From contig JALJCS010000002.1 of assembly GCA_023055355.1 (NCBI GenBank), forward strand, positions 8,332,001-8,396,000: DNA of 64,000 nucleotides, given 5' to 3'. Of this stretch, positions 49,801-60,735 are shown piece after piece (positions within the stretch are counted from its first letter, which is position 1; every line of letters begins with the position of its first letter). This stretch comes from Agelaius tricolor (lineage: Eukaryota > Chordata > Aves > Passeriformes > Icteridae). The notes below the pieces were generated by a model, which did no database searches, was not told where the DNA came from, and worked only from the letters and a program-made list of their open reading frames with translations. The position numbers and the translations under genes are program-made.

Positions 49801-52353
49801 TCATTTTACAAAGTCTGACACTGATTAAAGTAAAATACAATGAAGGATTCAAAGCAACATATTTACGGAATTTAAGATGAATGTCCAATATGTAACTCCA
49901 AACAAGCTAAGTATTTACAAGCCACTTAAAGTTATTCATTACTTCTGCTTTCTTTAACCAAGAAATCACTAGGCAAATGATTATGTTATCAGCCAAAGTT
50001 AATGCTTAGCATTCCAATTCCATTTGTCATATACAGACAAAGGCAGAAGGGCCTGAGGAAAATGATGCTTGTTTCTAAGTTTGAACAGCAGTTGCACAAT
50101 TGTATTACACTTTCAGTAAGATGGTAAACAAAGATCTTGTATTCATACTTAGATATAAAAGCCCTAGCAATTACCATGCTGCATCTTCTAGAGGTTGAAA
50201 AGTGGCCAGTCAATGCCTAATGAGGGTAGAGAAACTTGAATAAATATCTGCTCAGGTCACTGTTTAGTCTGTAACAACAGACAGTACAGGACATGCAGGA
50301 AAAGAGCACGAGACCAAGTGAAGTACAGCCTTGCAGTTCCACTTATCAGCATTTTACAGATTTCCTCACCCAAGATCATGACCAAGACATTGACCTCTCT
50401 TCCAGGAATTTAAATGGCAGAAGTTTCAGCATCCAAAATATTCCTTATTAATGAGCTTGCATATTATTTCCCCATAGTGTAAAAGAAATTGTTTTGTTTT
50501 CAGCCTGTTGCTTGACCATTTAACTTCATGTACTCCAACTCCTCTGCAATGATGACATTTCACAACGCTTCCCACTTCACTTTTGACTCGCTAGTCAGTG
50601 ATATAGCCATCACCCCTTCTCCAGTCACCTATTTTTCAGGCTTGACAGATCTAACCTCTTTAGAGTTGCTTCATGCAGAAATAATTTCAAAGCTCTCAAC
50701 TAAGAATTGCTATGGAAACCCTATATTTTCAAAAAGAAGCTAGGATCTTGTTTTTTAATGCAGTAATACACTTTAACAAGAAAATACACTGTGTGAGACA
50801 CATGCACATGGATGATTCCTATAGCAGCATAATGACATTTTCTCTTCTATTTCAGGCTTCTAAAGTTTGATTGCCTGTTTGGTAGCTACAAAGGATTACA
50901 GAGATATTTTGGAGAAATGCTCGCAATTACTTCAGCTAATCCTTTCTTTGGGATAATAGCAGCTCAGTTTGGTTCCACTGTATTTCTCCAAACAAATTAC
51001 ATGTGTAAACATTTCACAGTTTCTACATGCCTTGCTTCATACATGTTAATACTGGACTTCACTTCCCATATCACCATCCAGTCCCTTGATAATGCAAACT
51101 CTTTCCACAATGCTTTGTCACTTTGACAACAATTAGCATTTTTTAAACTATTAAACATCAGTCTTCGCTTGCTCCCTCAGTTTTTCAGAAACCCCTTGTA
51201 AACACACATGTCAGCAAGGTGCCAGGTAGGTTTATAAGTGGTTGTAAGTCTCACAAGCCTCTCATCACATATTATGGCATAGTTTGAATTTGCTGGTGTG
51301 TTTTTTGTTTGTTTGTTTTGAGAGCTGCAAGTTCTGTGTATTGGCCACAACATTCACACACTGCATTGCTGATTTCTTCCAGGAGCTCCCGAAAGACCTG
51401 CAAGTCATTCCTTCCATTGAAATAACCCTTCTTTCTGCATATTTAGAAATAATTAAATAAATAAATTTACAAAAAATAATAAAGCCTTGGATGAATCATC
51501 AGGGTTGGAAGAAACCTTTAAGATCATCCAGTCCAACCATTCACCCAGCATCGCCACTGTAACCCCTAAATCACTAAACCATCTGCCAGTGCCACATCCA
51601 GACATCTCTTGAAAACCTCCAGGGATGGTGACTCCAGCACCTCCTTGGACAACCTGTTCCAATCCCCGACCACCCTAACAGTGAAAAAATATTTTCTAAT
51701 ATCTAATCTGAATCTCCCCTGTCTCAGTTTAAGGCCATTTCCCCTGGGCCTCTCACTGCATGCACAGCAGATGGACCTCACTAGAGCCTCAGGTCAGGTG
51801 GTTGTAGAGGGCGAGGAGATGCCCCCTGAGCCACCCCCTCTCCATCCACGAAAGAAAAAACCTCCTAAGAGCTGTCTTCAGCTAATTCAAGCAAACAGAT
51901 GTCAGAACGTGAGGGATGCCAGTCCCAAGTTTACTTCCCGCACTCACTGGCATTTCAGACCCGTGCACAGGGTGATTGCTTTTTTTTAGTGAGCCCCAAC
52001 ACTAAAAAAGGAAACAGCGAATTAAACACCGAAGTAAGGCTCTGGGAGCACCTCAAGGCTGGAAACGACTCGGGAAAAAGAGAAGAGGGCGCTGCATAGC
52101 ACACACGCTCGCCCACAGGCCGGGGCACAGTGCCCTTTTCCTTCCTCCAGTCAATCCGAGCCGAGAGGAACCACCAGAGATTGCGAGCCCGGCGCGGCGC
52201 TGCGAGGGCGGCCGGGGGGCACCAGCACCGCCCGCCACAGCCGGGCCGGCAGCCACCGCCCGCACCCCGGCACTCACCGCACAGCATGAACAGCAGCACG
52301 CAGGCCAGCGTGGCCACGATCACCAGCAGGGTCAGCCCGACGCTCTGCCACAT
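43642..52353 (-). CDS. SMIM13: SMIM13, small integral membrane protein 13 (two coding exons)
   Basis: Join of 52353-52278 and 43835-43642 on the minus strand gives 89 residues (human 91). The N-terminus Met-Trp-Gln-Ser-Val-Gly leads into a single hydrophobic helix (about residues 5-34) spanning the exon junction at Gly26. Then comes a basic juxtamembrane [11 protein letters not shown] and a polar acidic tail, [20 protein letters not shown], ending in a basic [10 protein letters not shown]. This matches mammalian SMIM13 almost throughout. The splice junction is G|GA with donor GTGAGT and acceptor ctcctgcag. The start is set by homology: the CpG-island frame stays open further upstream but is not conserved. 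Function is unknown in the family; a single-pass membrane microprotein is all the sequence supports. It is tail to tail with NEDD9. Confidence 0.95.
44895..44965 (-). mobile_element. Possible MIR-like SINE core fragment in SMIM13 intron
   Basis: cctattttacagagctagggaaaactg, then cccaattacacagct, fits the reversed MIR core, which reads attttacaga-gggaaactg and then tcacacagct. Short and diverged. Confidence 0.45.
47590..47760 (+). mobile_element. MIR-like SINE remnant
   Basis: The order gatgcagtaactgcaagaac, ttccagttctgaccctgctg, gtgtagtcttgcaagatcatttta, ctttgtccctactgatttgaaaacagg parallels the whole MIR consensus: tRNA head, CORE, then the tttcctcatctgtaaaatgg tail. Strongly diverged. Confidence 0.55.
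47860..48060 (+). mobile_element. Second MIR-like SINE remnant
   Basis: gagatttgggagaacagggctc, gagctctgttagataactcc, gcacaagtcacttcatcc, acatctctgaaacagggcagc follow the MIR order (agctctg, caagtcactt, then ctctg...aaacaggg). It lies about 100 bp from the previous copy with an A run between. Confidence 0.5.
51490..51850 (-). mobile_element. CR1 LINE ORF2 C-terminus and 3' end, minus orientation
   Basis: The plus strand shows gttggaagaaacctttaagatcatccagtccaacc (a reversed CR1 tail). The minus-strand translation contains [14 protein letters not shown] and [15 protein letters not shown], the conserved C-terminal end of CR1 ORF2. It is truncated and decayed. Confidence 0.93.
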
Positions 52354-52620
52354 GGCGCGGCCGGGGGCAGCCGGCAGGACCCGGGCCGGGCCGGCGGCCC
52401 CGCTCCTGCTCCTGCTCCTCGTCCCGCCGCCGAGGAGCCGGCGGCCAGGCGGGGCGGTGCTCGCGGAACATCGCGCTGGCGCAGGGGGTGCGCGGGACGT
52501 GCTGGGAGCTGTAGTTCGTCTTACTCCGCAGCGGTCGCAGCGGAAGGGCAATCCCCGCCAGCAAGGACTACAAGTCCCGGTGCGCCCTGCGGCTCGGTGG
52601 TGATGGCGGGGGCGGTGAAG
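52130..52620 (-). promoter_or_regulatory. SMIM13: SMIM13 CpG-island promoter with paired ZNF143-like sites
   Basis: Dense CpG and GC boxes surround the first exon. Upstream of the ATG, a ZNF143-like element lies at 52501-52518 (minus-strand GAACTACAGCTCCCAGC) and a second, on the plus strand, at 52565-52583 (GACTACAAGTCCCGGTGCG). An ETS-like gcggaag is at 52540-52546. No TATA box is seen, as usual for a housekeeping CpG promoter. Confidence 0.75.
52278..52353 (-). CDS. SMIM13: SMIM13 coding exon 1
   Basis: ATG at 52353-52351; 25 codons plus one base, ending TGC-G before donor GTGAGTG. It encodes the N-terminus and most of the transmembrane helix ([20 protein letters not shown]). It lies inside a CpG island. 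Kozak context is moderate, with GCC before the ATG. Confidence 0.95.
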
Positions 52621-52721
52621 GCTGTGTGAGGGCGGGGGGAGCGGCGAGTGGGGTAAAACCCAGGGGCGGTGGCGGTGGCTGAGCAGGTCAGAGTTCCCGT
52701 AGGACCCACGGAGAGGTGACT

Positions 52722-52845
52722 CAAGGCCAGGTTGGCGGGGCTCTAAGCGGCCTAATCTGGTGAAAAGTGCCCCTGCCCAGAGCAACGGGTGTAGAACTGG
52801 ATGGTCTTTAAGGTCCCTCACAACCCAAAGCATCCTATGATTTCA
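52722..52845 (+). mobile_element. CR1 LINE 3' end fragment, plus orientation
   Basis: aaggccaggttggcggggctct, ctaatctggtgaaaagtgcccctgccc, gtagaactggatggtctttaaggtccc and aagcatcctatgatttc follow the CR1 tail in order. It abuts the SMIM13 promoter. Confidence 0.85.
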
Positions 52846-54184
52846 TTGCTCTGTAACTTAGATTTAGGGATGGGGCAAACTGATTTCTTAATCCTCCTTC
52901 TCACTCTTGCCATTCCTGCCTTCCTTCTCCCTCTTGCGCTTCGACCCAGTGGGATCGTATGAAGGGGCAACAGGAATATCCAGGCCTTAGTCAAGGAAGT
53001 GATTTTACTGGCGAACCCGGCATGGCTCGAATTCCACCTGGCCTTGGCTCTTGCCCTCTGATGACGTGGTAGTGGCATATCAAAGCTGGCCCTTCCCACT
53101 TAAAAGAAATCTGAGGAAATAATATCTCTCAGAACTGTGATATGATCTTGATTGTGATATGGACTTTGCTGTTAGCACTGGAATGAAGTTAAAATTTTCC
53201 TTTGTAGCGTGCTGGTTAATGTTTCTAAAACTACTGGAAACGTGTGTAAATCCACTACTACAGAAGCTTAGTTTCCCATGGGCATGCCAACATTGTAGTG
53301 ACACGTCAGAGAAAGCTAGTCCAGTTCTTTCTTTTATGTAGTATTTAAAAATCTTCCTGTTTAAGCGAAGCTAAGAATTCTTTGTTTTCCTGGACTCTGA
53401 GCATGCCACATGCCTCCTCCTTCCAATATACCTGTAAACCAAAATTACCTGCATGTGTGGTCCCCCATCCACATCCTTAAATCTGCTGTGATTTCACCAA
53501 AACGACCTAGAGTTCTTTCTTTCCGATCCTAGCCTTCTTTTCCCAACATTCCAAGCCCTGTTTAATACTCTACCTGGAGTATTAAACCACTTAGCATGTC
53601 TTTTGCAAGTATCATTTAATTTGAAACATGTTTTCTGTTATTTTCCAAGTTTTAACTTTGACATGACCATGATTTTTACATGTTATTACAATTCTCACCT
53701 CAGCACTTGTTACATATACTTAAGCAAGGTTTCTTTTGTATTACAAGCAAAGCAAAGTGGTAACAGTTGCTATCATATTATTTTTGAAAAATAAGCTTTC
53801 TCCTAGCTGCAGTGTTCTGTTTCTCTGATTTTTTTCTTACCATCTGCAGTTCTCTGGATATGGGACTACTACCTTCTCATTTCTGTAAAATAGCTGTCAG
53901 ATGTAAGGGCTATTAAAATAATCCAAATATGCCATTCTATGGTTCCAAACTGCTATAATAATAGTAGCAATAGATTCATTCACATCACATCCCCAAGCAT
54001 TGCAGAACCACACAGCATTCAGAATTGAAGAAAGAATTAATTTTGCAATCAGGTAATTTTGGAGCAATAAATATACATGATCCATGTATATAGGCCTCAG
54101 ATATACATGGATATATATATGGATCATGCATTCAAACATATATAGTACTGCTCAAGGCAATATGGAATTTCAGGCACAGAGTGA
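52846..54184. other. Intergenic DNA upstream of SMIM13
   Basis: AT-rich, with no gene recognised. A strong AT hairpin lies at 54080-54112. Confidence 0.65.
54080..54112. repeat. Inverted repeat with perfect 12-bp arms
   Basis: ATCCATGTATAT (54080-54091) and ATATACATGGAT (54101-54112) with a 9-nt spacer. Further partial copies of atatacatg flank it. Confidence 0.75.
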
Positions 54185-54278
54185 TTCTTGGGGTGTCCTG
54201 TGTCTTGTGCAGGGCCAGGAGTTAGACTTGATGATCCTGATGGGTCCCTTCCAACTCAGCATATTCTGAGATTCTAAC
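54185..54278 (+). mobile_element. CR1 LINE 3' end fragment, plus orientation
   Basis: gtgcagggccaggagttagacttgatgatcctgatgggtcccttccaactcagcatattctgagattct is a typical CR1 tail with its terminal octamer repeat. Confidence 0.9.
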
Positions 54279-54489
54279 AGACTAGGAAGTAAAAAATGAA
54301 AACAAGTAGCAATTAAAGTTCTAATATGTCTGTACAGGTTGAACACCTTCTTATCAATGTATGTTCAGTTTGGAAAACCTTAATTTTACTTATTTATGTT
54401 GTCCCTTTCTCTAGTTCATTCACCAGTCTAGTCACCTTGTTGTAGAGGGCCATCAGGTGACTTAGGCATTATTTCCTGCCTATAAATCT

Positions 54490-54910
54490 ATTTTGACTAG
54501 TCACAATTACCTTGATCTTCATGTTTTCAGAGACCACATGAATTACAGGAGGATTTTCTCTGTGACCTTTCCAGGAACTGAGATGAAGCTCACAGGCCTG
54601 AAGTTCTCCAGACCTTCCTTCTTGCTCCCATTGAAGATAGAAGAGATGCTTGGTGTTATCCATTCTCCTGGAACATGTCCCAGTCAGCAGTGTATTTCAA
54701 AGCTAATTGAGAATGTCCTTGCAGTGACATCAGCCAGCTCTCTCAAGGACACAACCTCTCTGGCCCTGGGAACTTAAGATATTTCCATTTTGTGTAAGTG
54801 TTCCCTAACCTGGTCCTCCTCCACTGGGAATAATTCTGCCTTGCTCCACTATACTTTCCCTCTAATCTCTTGCCTGAGACCGCTGAATGCCTGTATGGGT
54901 GAACTACTGA
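54490..54910 (-). mobile_element. Decayed CR1 reverse-transcriptase fragment, minus orientation
   Basis: Conceptual minus-strand translation gives LRELADVTA (CR1: LRELADVIA), a VPGEWI segment (VPEDWR), a SIFNGSKKEG segment (PIFKKGRKED) and FRPVSFISVPGKV (YRPVSLTSVPGKV). Stops and frame breaks show that it is dead. This is the N-terminal half of the RT domain, not the usual 3' tail. Confidence 0.85.
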
Positions 54911-54981
54911 AATTGTCCTTAGGACAGACATAAAAAGAACTTTCTGGCATAATGGCCAGGGAACTTCAATAGGAGATAGAT

Positions 54982-54994
54982 GGGGGGGGGGGGG
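54982..54994 (+). repeat. 13-G homopolymer
   Basis: Uninterrupted G run. It is prone to length error and could form a G-rich structure. Confidence 0.9.
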
Positions 54995-57724
54995 TAACTG
55001 GGGATGTTACACTTTAGCCAAGTCATGAGATACAAGAAGAAACTTTTCCTCCTCCAACCATTTGGTCAACACAATCTTTGTTATTCTATTTTTCCCAATA
55101 CATGAAATAAACCCTTTCTTTCGAACACAAACTGAGCCACTTTGTGTCAGTTAAGATTTATATGCAGATCTCCATAGGAATGAAAAAAACCCAAACATAT
55201 TACATGTATTTTACCTAAGACTTTTCTTCAGATGAAAGTTAAGTAACATGAATAAGTAGACATCTATCCCACTAGGTATCATTTCATATGCTAATGTACA
55301 AAAATCTGTACAATACCAATGGTGATGCACTTGGGATAGGTGAGCTGCAATATGGACATGGTTATTTTTCAAAACCCCATAAAATTACAGAAAAGAAAGC
55401 AGAACTACTGTTGGACTCATGAGGTTTTCTATTCACAGAAGTTCAGATAAAAGGTTACTTATACAAATCTAATCTTGGCATATCCAGTTCCTTAAGTGTA
55501 TATGTGTGATGTGGAGTCAAAAAATTGGATCTAGCTCATCCATTCCCTGAGGAGGATGGAAAAATCTCACTCATGACATTATGACCTTCTCTCCATCCTC
55601 TCATTACATGCTGGCTGCATACTATCAATATTCTACATTGAACACTTTTTCCTGTGATGCTCAGCACTGATCGATCTTCCCACATCTTCTCTCAGCGTGT
55701 ACAACCACAGACACACCGAGATATATTTTGGGGGCAGGGAAAAGAGTATGCTCAGGCCATCAGGCCGCAGAGGGACTGCAGCAGCACCAGACTGCAGTGA
55801 GGGGGCAGTCAGGGGCCTCTGCCCAACAGTGCACCAAACCACGGGCTGGCTCACTGCAGCAGCATTTGACATGTTTCCACAAAGCAACGAGGCCCCACAA
55901 TGCTGTGAATAAGAAAGATAAAGACTCTTTAGCTCAGGGAAGAGGGGTGCAGATGCTGAGGACACAAACGTTATTTTCAGGGTGTGAGAGCTGATGCATC
56001 TAGACCAACCAGTTGTTTCACAGCAGCCAGTTAAGCACTGTTTGTGTTTGCGTAACAGGACAAAGGGAGGGATCTTATCCCTCCTTCACCTGGGAGAGGG
56101 CTGAGGCAGACAGACACATTTGAAATGTCAACTGATTTTTGATTGCCCCTTCTGGCCTGCTTTTGAGCTGGCATGTGGGGAAAATCTCATGCCTCATTTT
56201 ATTTGTAGCACAGCTTTTGCTGATGTCGGGTCCTGCTGCAAGTGCTCAGCACTTCAACAAACCCATACTTGGTTACCTAGAGGGAGACAGCAGAAGGAAG
56301 AATGAAATCATTGACTAGCTGTAAAGACTTATATGTAAACAGCATAGAAATTATTCTATATAAGGTGTTTATTCTTGTCTTGAAAAAGAATCTCAGCCAC
56401 TTAAGTTTGGTTTGGGTTTTTCTTTTTTTTTGTCCTTTTCCAGATCCTTGCATCAATTCTGGCCTCCTGTTTGTTTATTATCATCTGCACCCTGCATTGA
56501 TGAAGTGGGAGTGCTGCCGAAGGCTATTATTGCAAATAAGGCTTAGTAAAATGAATGTGGGCAGGAAGAGCAAGTTAAAGTAATCCAGGCAGTTTTTGTT
56601 CTACAGTGTCCTAATTTTTTAAGCCTTCTCTTGGCACATATAGTATCTCTGAAGGTAACTGGCAACCATATCAACTCCTGGAGCCAAAATAATGTATAGG
56701 AACTTGACTGCCTATCAGTTGTACCCCAGAAGCTGGGCAGATAGTTACAGTTCATGCAGAAGGTGCAAATGTAGCCCCTTCTGCTATTCAGAATATACTC
56801 ATTGACCTTCCCACTGCTGATTTTCTTTTGGTATTAATGCACTTCTCTTTTCCCGTGGTGGGAATACAGAGAAACAGCTTCCCCCCACCCCTTTCCCTCT
56901 GTGTTACACTGTTACTCATGACACTGTGAACTCTTGTATGTAGACATATGTATCTTGCGGATAGCAAGACCATGGTCCCAAACTGAGACCTCCACGAGCC
57001 ACCCTAACACCAAATACTGGTGGCTGTAAGAGAGAAAATTGAGGTTCATCCTCAATTCCCAGCAGTTAACACCAGCAGGCTCCTCACAGGAGACACGCAG
57101 ACCGCGAGGAGCTATGGTCTTTTGTAACAACTCACCTTCAGTATTTGCTTTGGAGCCCTCATACTTTTCCCAGTTCTTGGCTGACTTAAATGAACAGCAC
57201 AGACTATTTGTATAAAGATGATAAGACTAAGAGGGATGAGAAAATTCTACTTATGTTAATTTATAGAATACAAAAATACATAACTAAGCTGTATCTGTGA
57301 CTGCAGCCTAGCACTTTTCCTGTTGCAAATGCTTTCCAGCTTTAGCCAAGCCCTTAAAGAGGAAACACCAGCAGTGATGGTTTGTGTCCGAGAGAGGGTG
57401 CTAAAACAAAATATTTACCACAAAAACTTCAGAGCTCCACAATTGCTCAGTTCAGTGCTTCTGCCTGCATAAATTTATTTTGACTTAGTTTTTATTTTAC
57501 TTGCTTGTAGCTGGCAATTTAACGCAGACATTGGCTTTATGGACATATTACACCAGCTGTAGTTTCAAAGCTGAAAATAACATTTAGAAAAAACTAACCA
57601 TACCAGAGGAATACAAGGGAACAAACTTCCAAATTTTCACTTCAGCCTAATTACTCAGATTTGATTGCATGCAGTTTCATTACTGACAGTTCTGAGTAAA
57701 TAAAATTAACTAAAAATAACAAAA
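54995..57724. other. Intergenic DNA, nothing recognised
   Basis: No gene was recognised. A GC-richer patch near 55730-55905 has short open frames on both strands but no known domain. Confidence 0.6.
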
Positions 57725-57970
57725 GTTAACTGAAGGAGGAGATATTGAGGTTAGATACATGAAAGAAATTCTTTTCTTTCATGGGTGGTGAGGAATTGAA
57801 ACAGGTTGCCCAGGGAAGCTGTGGATGCCCCACCCCTGGCAGGGGCTAGGGCCAGGTTGCATGGGGCCTCGAGCAAGCTATTCTAGAGAAATGGTGCCCC
57901 TGTTTATGACAGAGAGCTTGGAACTACATGATCTCTAAGGTCCCTTCCAACCCATTCTATGATTCTATAA
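57725..57970 (+). mobile_element. CR1 LINE 3' part, plus orientation
   Basis: ggttgcccagggaagctgtggatgcccc, ggccaggttgcatggggcct, cttggaactacatgatctctaaggtcccttccaaccc, and terminal attctatgattctata: the full CR1 tail in order, including the end of ORF2. Confidence 0.95.
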
Positions 57971-58449
57971 AATTCTGTCACACTGGTCTTGTAACTCTCC
58001 ATGGTGTTACTAGCAAAATTGAAATCTGCAGGTACATAACCATTGTCCTGTGCCAAAAAATTAGCAAAAGAATGGATAACAGAAGAAATGTATCCTCTTT
58101 CATCTGAGCTAGAATCTCAGAGACAGAAAAGACATTTTGCCAGTGAATTAGATAGAGGCTGCTGGCAGAATAATTTTGTGAAACAGGCATGTCCTGAGTT
58201 TAAATTCCAAGCTTTGGAAGAGGTCATGGTCAGGTCAAGAGCAGTGACTACTAGTAGGTGACATGGTAGTGGGAGACAGAAAGGCTTTTCTTTCATGAAC
58301 TGAAACTTTTTCCTGCTGATTGAAACTTAGTGGGAGCTGAGTATTGCTGGTAGTTGACTGATCAGTGATACCTTGTTCACCCTGTTTCCTACTGAGCTGT
58401 AAGCCCAGTGTCAGCTTTGAACTGATTGCAACTCAAAGGTGCTTTTCCT

Positions 58450-58561
58450 AAGATGCAGAGATATCCAAAACCTGACTGGACACCACCTGCCTGAGCAGGT
58501 TGATTGGACGAGATCATATCCAGAGGTCCCTTCTGACCTCAACCAGGCTGTGATTCTGTAA
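58450..58561 (+). mobile_element. CR1 LINE 3' end fragment, plus orientation
   Basis: aaaacctgactggacaccacctgcctgagcaggttgattggacgagatcatatccagaggtcccttctgacctcaa followed by tgtgattctgta is a CR1-family tail of an older subfamily. Confidence 0.85.
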
Positions 58562-60735
58562 ATTAGGTAGTTTGTGATAAAGTACAACCTAGAACCACCC
58601 CTAGACCAGCAGTGCTCAAGCTAACTCCCTGCAGTATTGCACTTTGAACAGTGGTGGTTGTGTAACAGCATTGCCCCAGAATGAAATGCTGTTTAAACTG
58701 CCTCTTACTCTGCCAGTTTTCAGGGAATTTCAGCTGGAACTAAGCAAGTCTATTTGTCCATATGTCAAGTTATTTTTCTGCCTTTTGTCTCAGGACAATG
58801 TGCCGCTCAACAATCACTGGAAGCTGGCTGGCAGAGGTCTGCTCTGCTTATGCCTGGGGTCCAACTAAATGCATGGCATCACTCTCCCTACAAAACAGAT
58901 GAATCCAAATCCTGCCACAGCCCTTAAATCTCCAAATTCAGGTCATTAGAGAGGTGTTAAAAATATCCATAATGCTATTACAGCTTCTCTTAGATGCCAC
59001 CAGAATCCTATTTGTTCTTCACTGGAGACACTATTGTTTTTCTAAAAAAAAAATAAAGTTGCTATTGTAAAAGGAAACTAGTTAAGGAAGAAAAGTATCA
59101 ATTAGTATGAATATAATTTTTCAGGAACAAGGAATTGAATAAATTAGAAATATGACATCTTTACCAAACTTGAACCTAGGTTTTCTTTCTGTTTTAGACA
59201 AAGATTAACAAGAATAAAGACAAAAATACCTTGTATTTTACCATATTTTTTGGTCTAGATTTGGCTTGGCACAATAACCCAGATTATTCTTGACTATAAA
59301 GAAATTGGAATAAAAATTGTGAAGCCAAAGCATTGCAATGCACTGTGTCACTTCTATGTTCCTCTGTCAGTCAGCTTCCAAACCGTTCCTCTCTCTACAG
59401 CACCTAAAGAGTGACAAGTTTTTTGGACAAACAGGACAATTTTCTGTTTAGTGAACAATTTCTCTGGGGAAAAAATAGGTATAGAAAGTATTTCTCCTCA
59501 ATATTTCAAGATTGTTTGTAATGACGCACAAAGAATTAAATGAATAACCTATGGAAAAGATGAAGTAGGGCAAAGGTTGGCAGGTCAACCTCAGGAATTG
59601 GGGCAGTTAGTTTGGACTAACATGCTGGAATTTGGAAGCTTGAGCAAACAAGGTTGTGTCTGTAAAAGTGGGTTAGAAATTACATAAGGACACTCTTTCA
59701 CATGTATCTCCTGGCAGTATCATTTCCGGGCAGGCAGAAGCCCCGGGAAGATCGCCATCCTCGCTGCCTTTGGTGGACCGCTGTGCTAGATCTAAGAGAA
59801 AGCAAGGGCTGAAGTAGCACATGGACAAGGAGCCAATCAGGAAGGAAATCTCAAATTCCAGAACATCAGTGCTACATTTTGGACAAATACAGCATGTCTG
59901 TACATCATGTACGCTTTAGTTTATGAAGATGACACCAGTCCTGCACCACACATGCTCTCCTTGACTTATTTCCACTGTGTTTCCACTGTCCCACTGACAT
60001 GGAAACACATCTTTGAGCTCTGGTAAACCAAACTATGAACACAGAATTGAGAAGGCAGCTATGGAAGTGCATGTATGGATATGTAATTTCTTGAAAAATT
60101 TTCCTTTAGAAAATGAAAATGAAAAATAGTAATAGTTTTTAAGAAATATTATTTTGATTTCTTTATTAAAAGCAGATATAAAGAAGCAGGAAATTTTCAA
60201 CCAACTTTGATAGTTTGAATAAATATTTTATAGTAGCTGTAAGAATTTGTTACCACTTAGAACAAAAATGAGTTTTGAAGGTGTGAGATTTTGTGCTTGT
60301 TGCACCAAGCACAAAGCCACTTCCATCCCTGACTCTTTCTGTTGGGTGTCAGAGGCTAAGTTGTGATGGCATCAGTAGCTCCTGTTCTGTGTGATTTTTG
60401 TTTCCCTCCTAACCAGCCTAAACATTTTCTTAGCAGTTCCTCTGTAACAGAGAGATCTCCTTGGAGATGCCACAGTTGGAATCATGGAATCATTTAGAGA
60501 CTTCTGAGATAATTGAGACCAACCGGTAACCATTCCAGGTAGTGGATCTCACTTTGGCAAAGTGTGTGCAGGATTCAGGGCTTCAGATTAGAGAAGCTCA
60601 TCTTGTAAAAACGAGTGCTGGGCCATAGACCAAACCCAAGTTGAATCCAACAGATTCAGTGACCCAGTCTGCTCCAAAGCGGCCCGACAGTGAATTGAAT
60701 CTTCCCGACAGGGTGGATTCCAACAAAGGCAAACG
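58562..60735. other. Intergenic DNA upstream of the ELOVL2-type promoter
   Basis: No gene is recognised. It holds a short reversed CR1 scrap (60480-60538) and a possible degraded LTR near 59520-59815 (see findings). Confidence 0.6.
60480..60538 (-). mobile_element. Short CR1 fragment, minus orientation
   Basis: aatcatggaatcatttagagacttctgagataattgagaccaacc resembles the reversed CR1 terminal repeat and adjacent tail. Confidence 0.6.

Larger units (their letters stand above)
43836..52277 (-). other. SMIM13: SMIM13 intron 1 (8.4 kb)
   Basis: GT/AG intron. It contains MIR-like remnants (44895-44965, 47590-47760, 47860-48060), a 17-A run near 47840, and a CR1 ORF2/3' end (51490-51850). No other gene is recognised, and the stretch 44300-49130 is nearly free of open frames over 60 codons. 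Confidence 0.9.

Noticed and set aside
51955..52833. 292-codon minus-strand frame over SMIM13 exon 1
   Set aside because: Only the 25 codons after 52353 are conserved. The rest is 5' UTR, intron and a CR1 fragment read in frame.
55633..55994. GC-richer patch with overlapping frames on both strands
   Set aside because: No domain, splice signal or promoter; frames disagree and look compositional.
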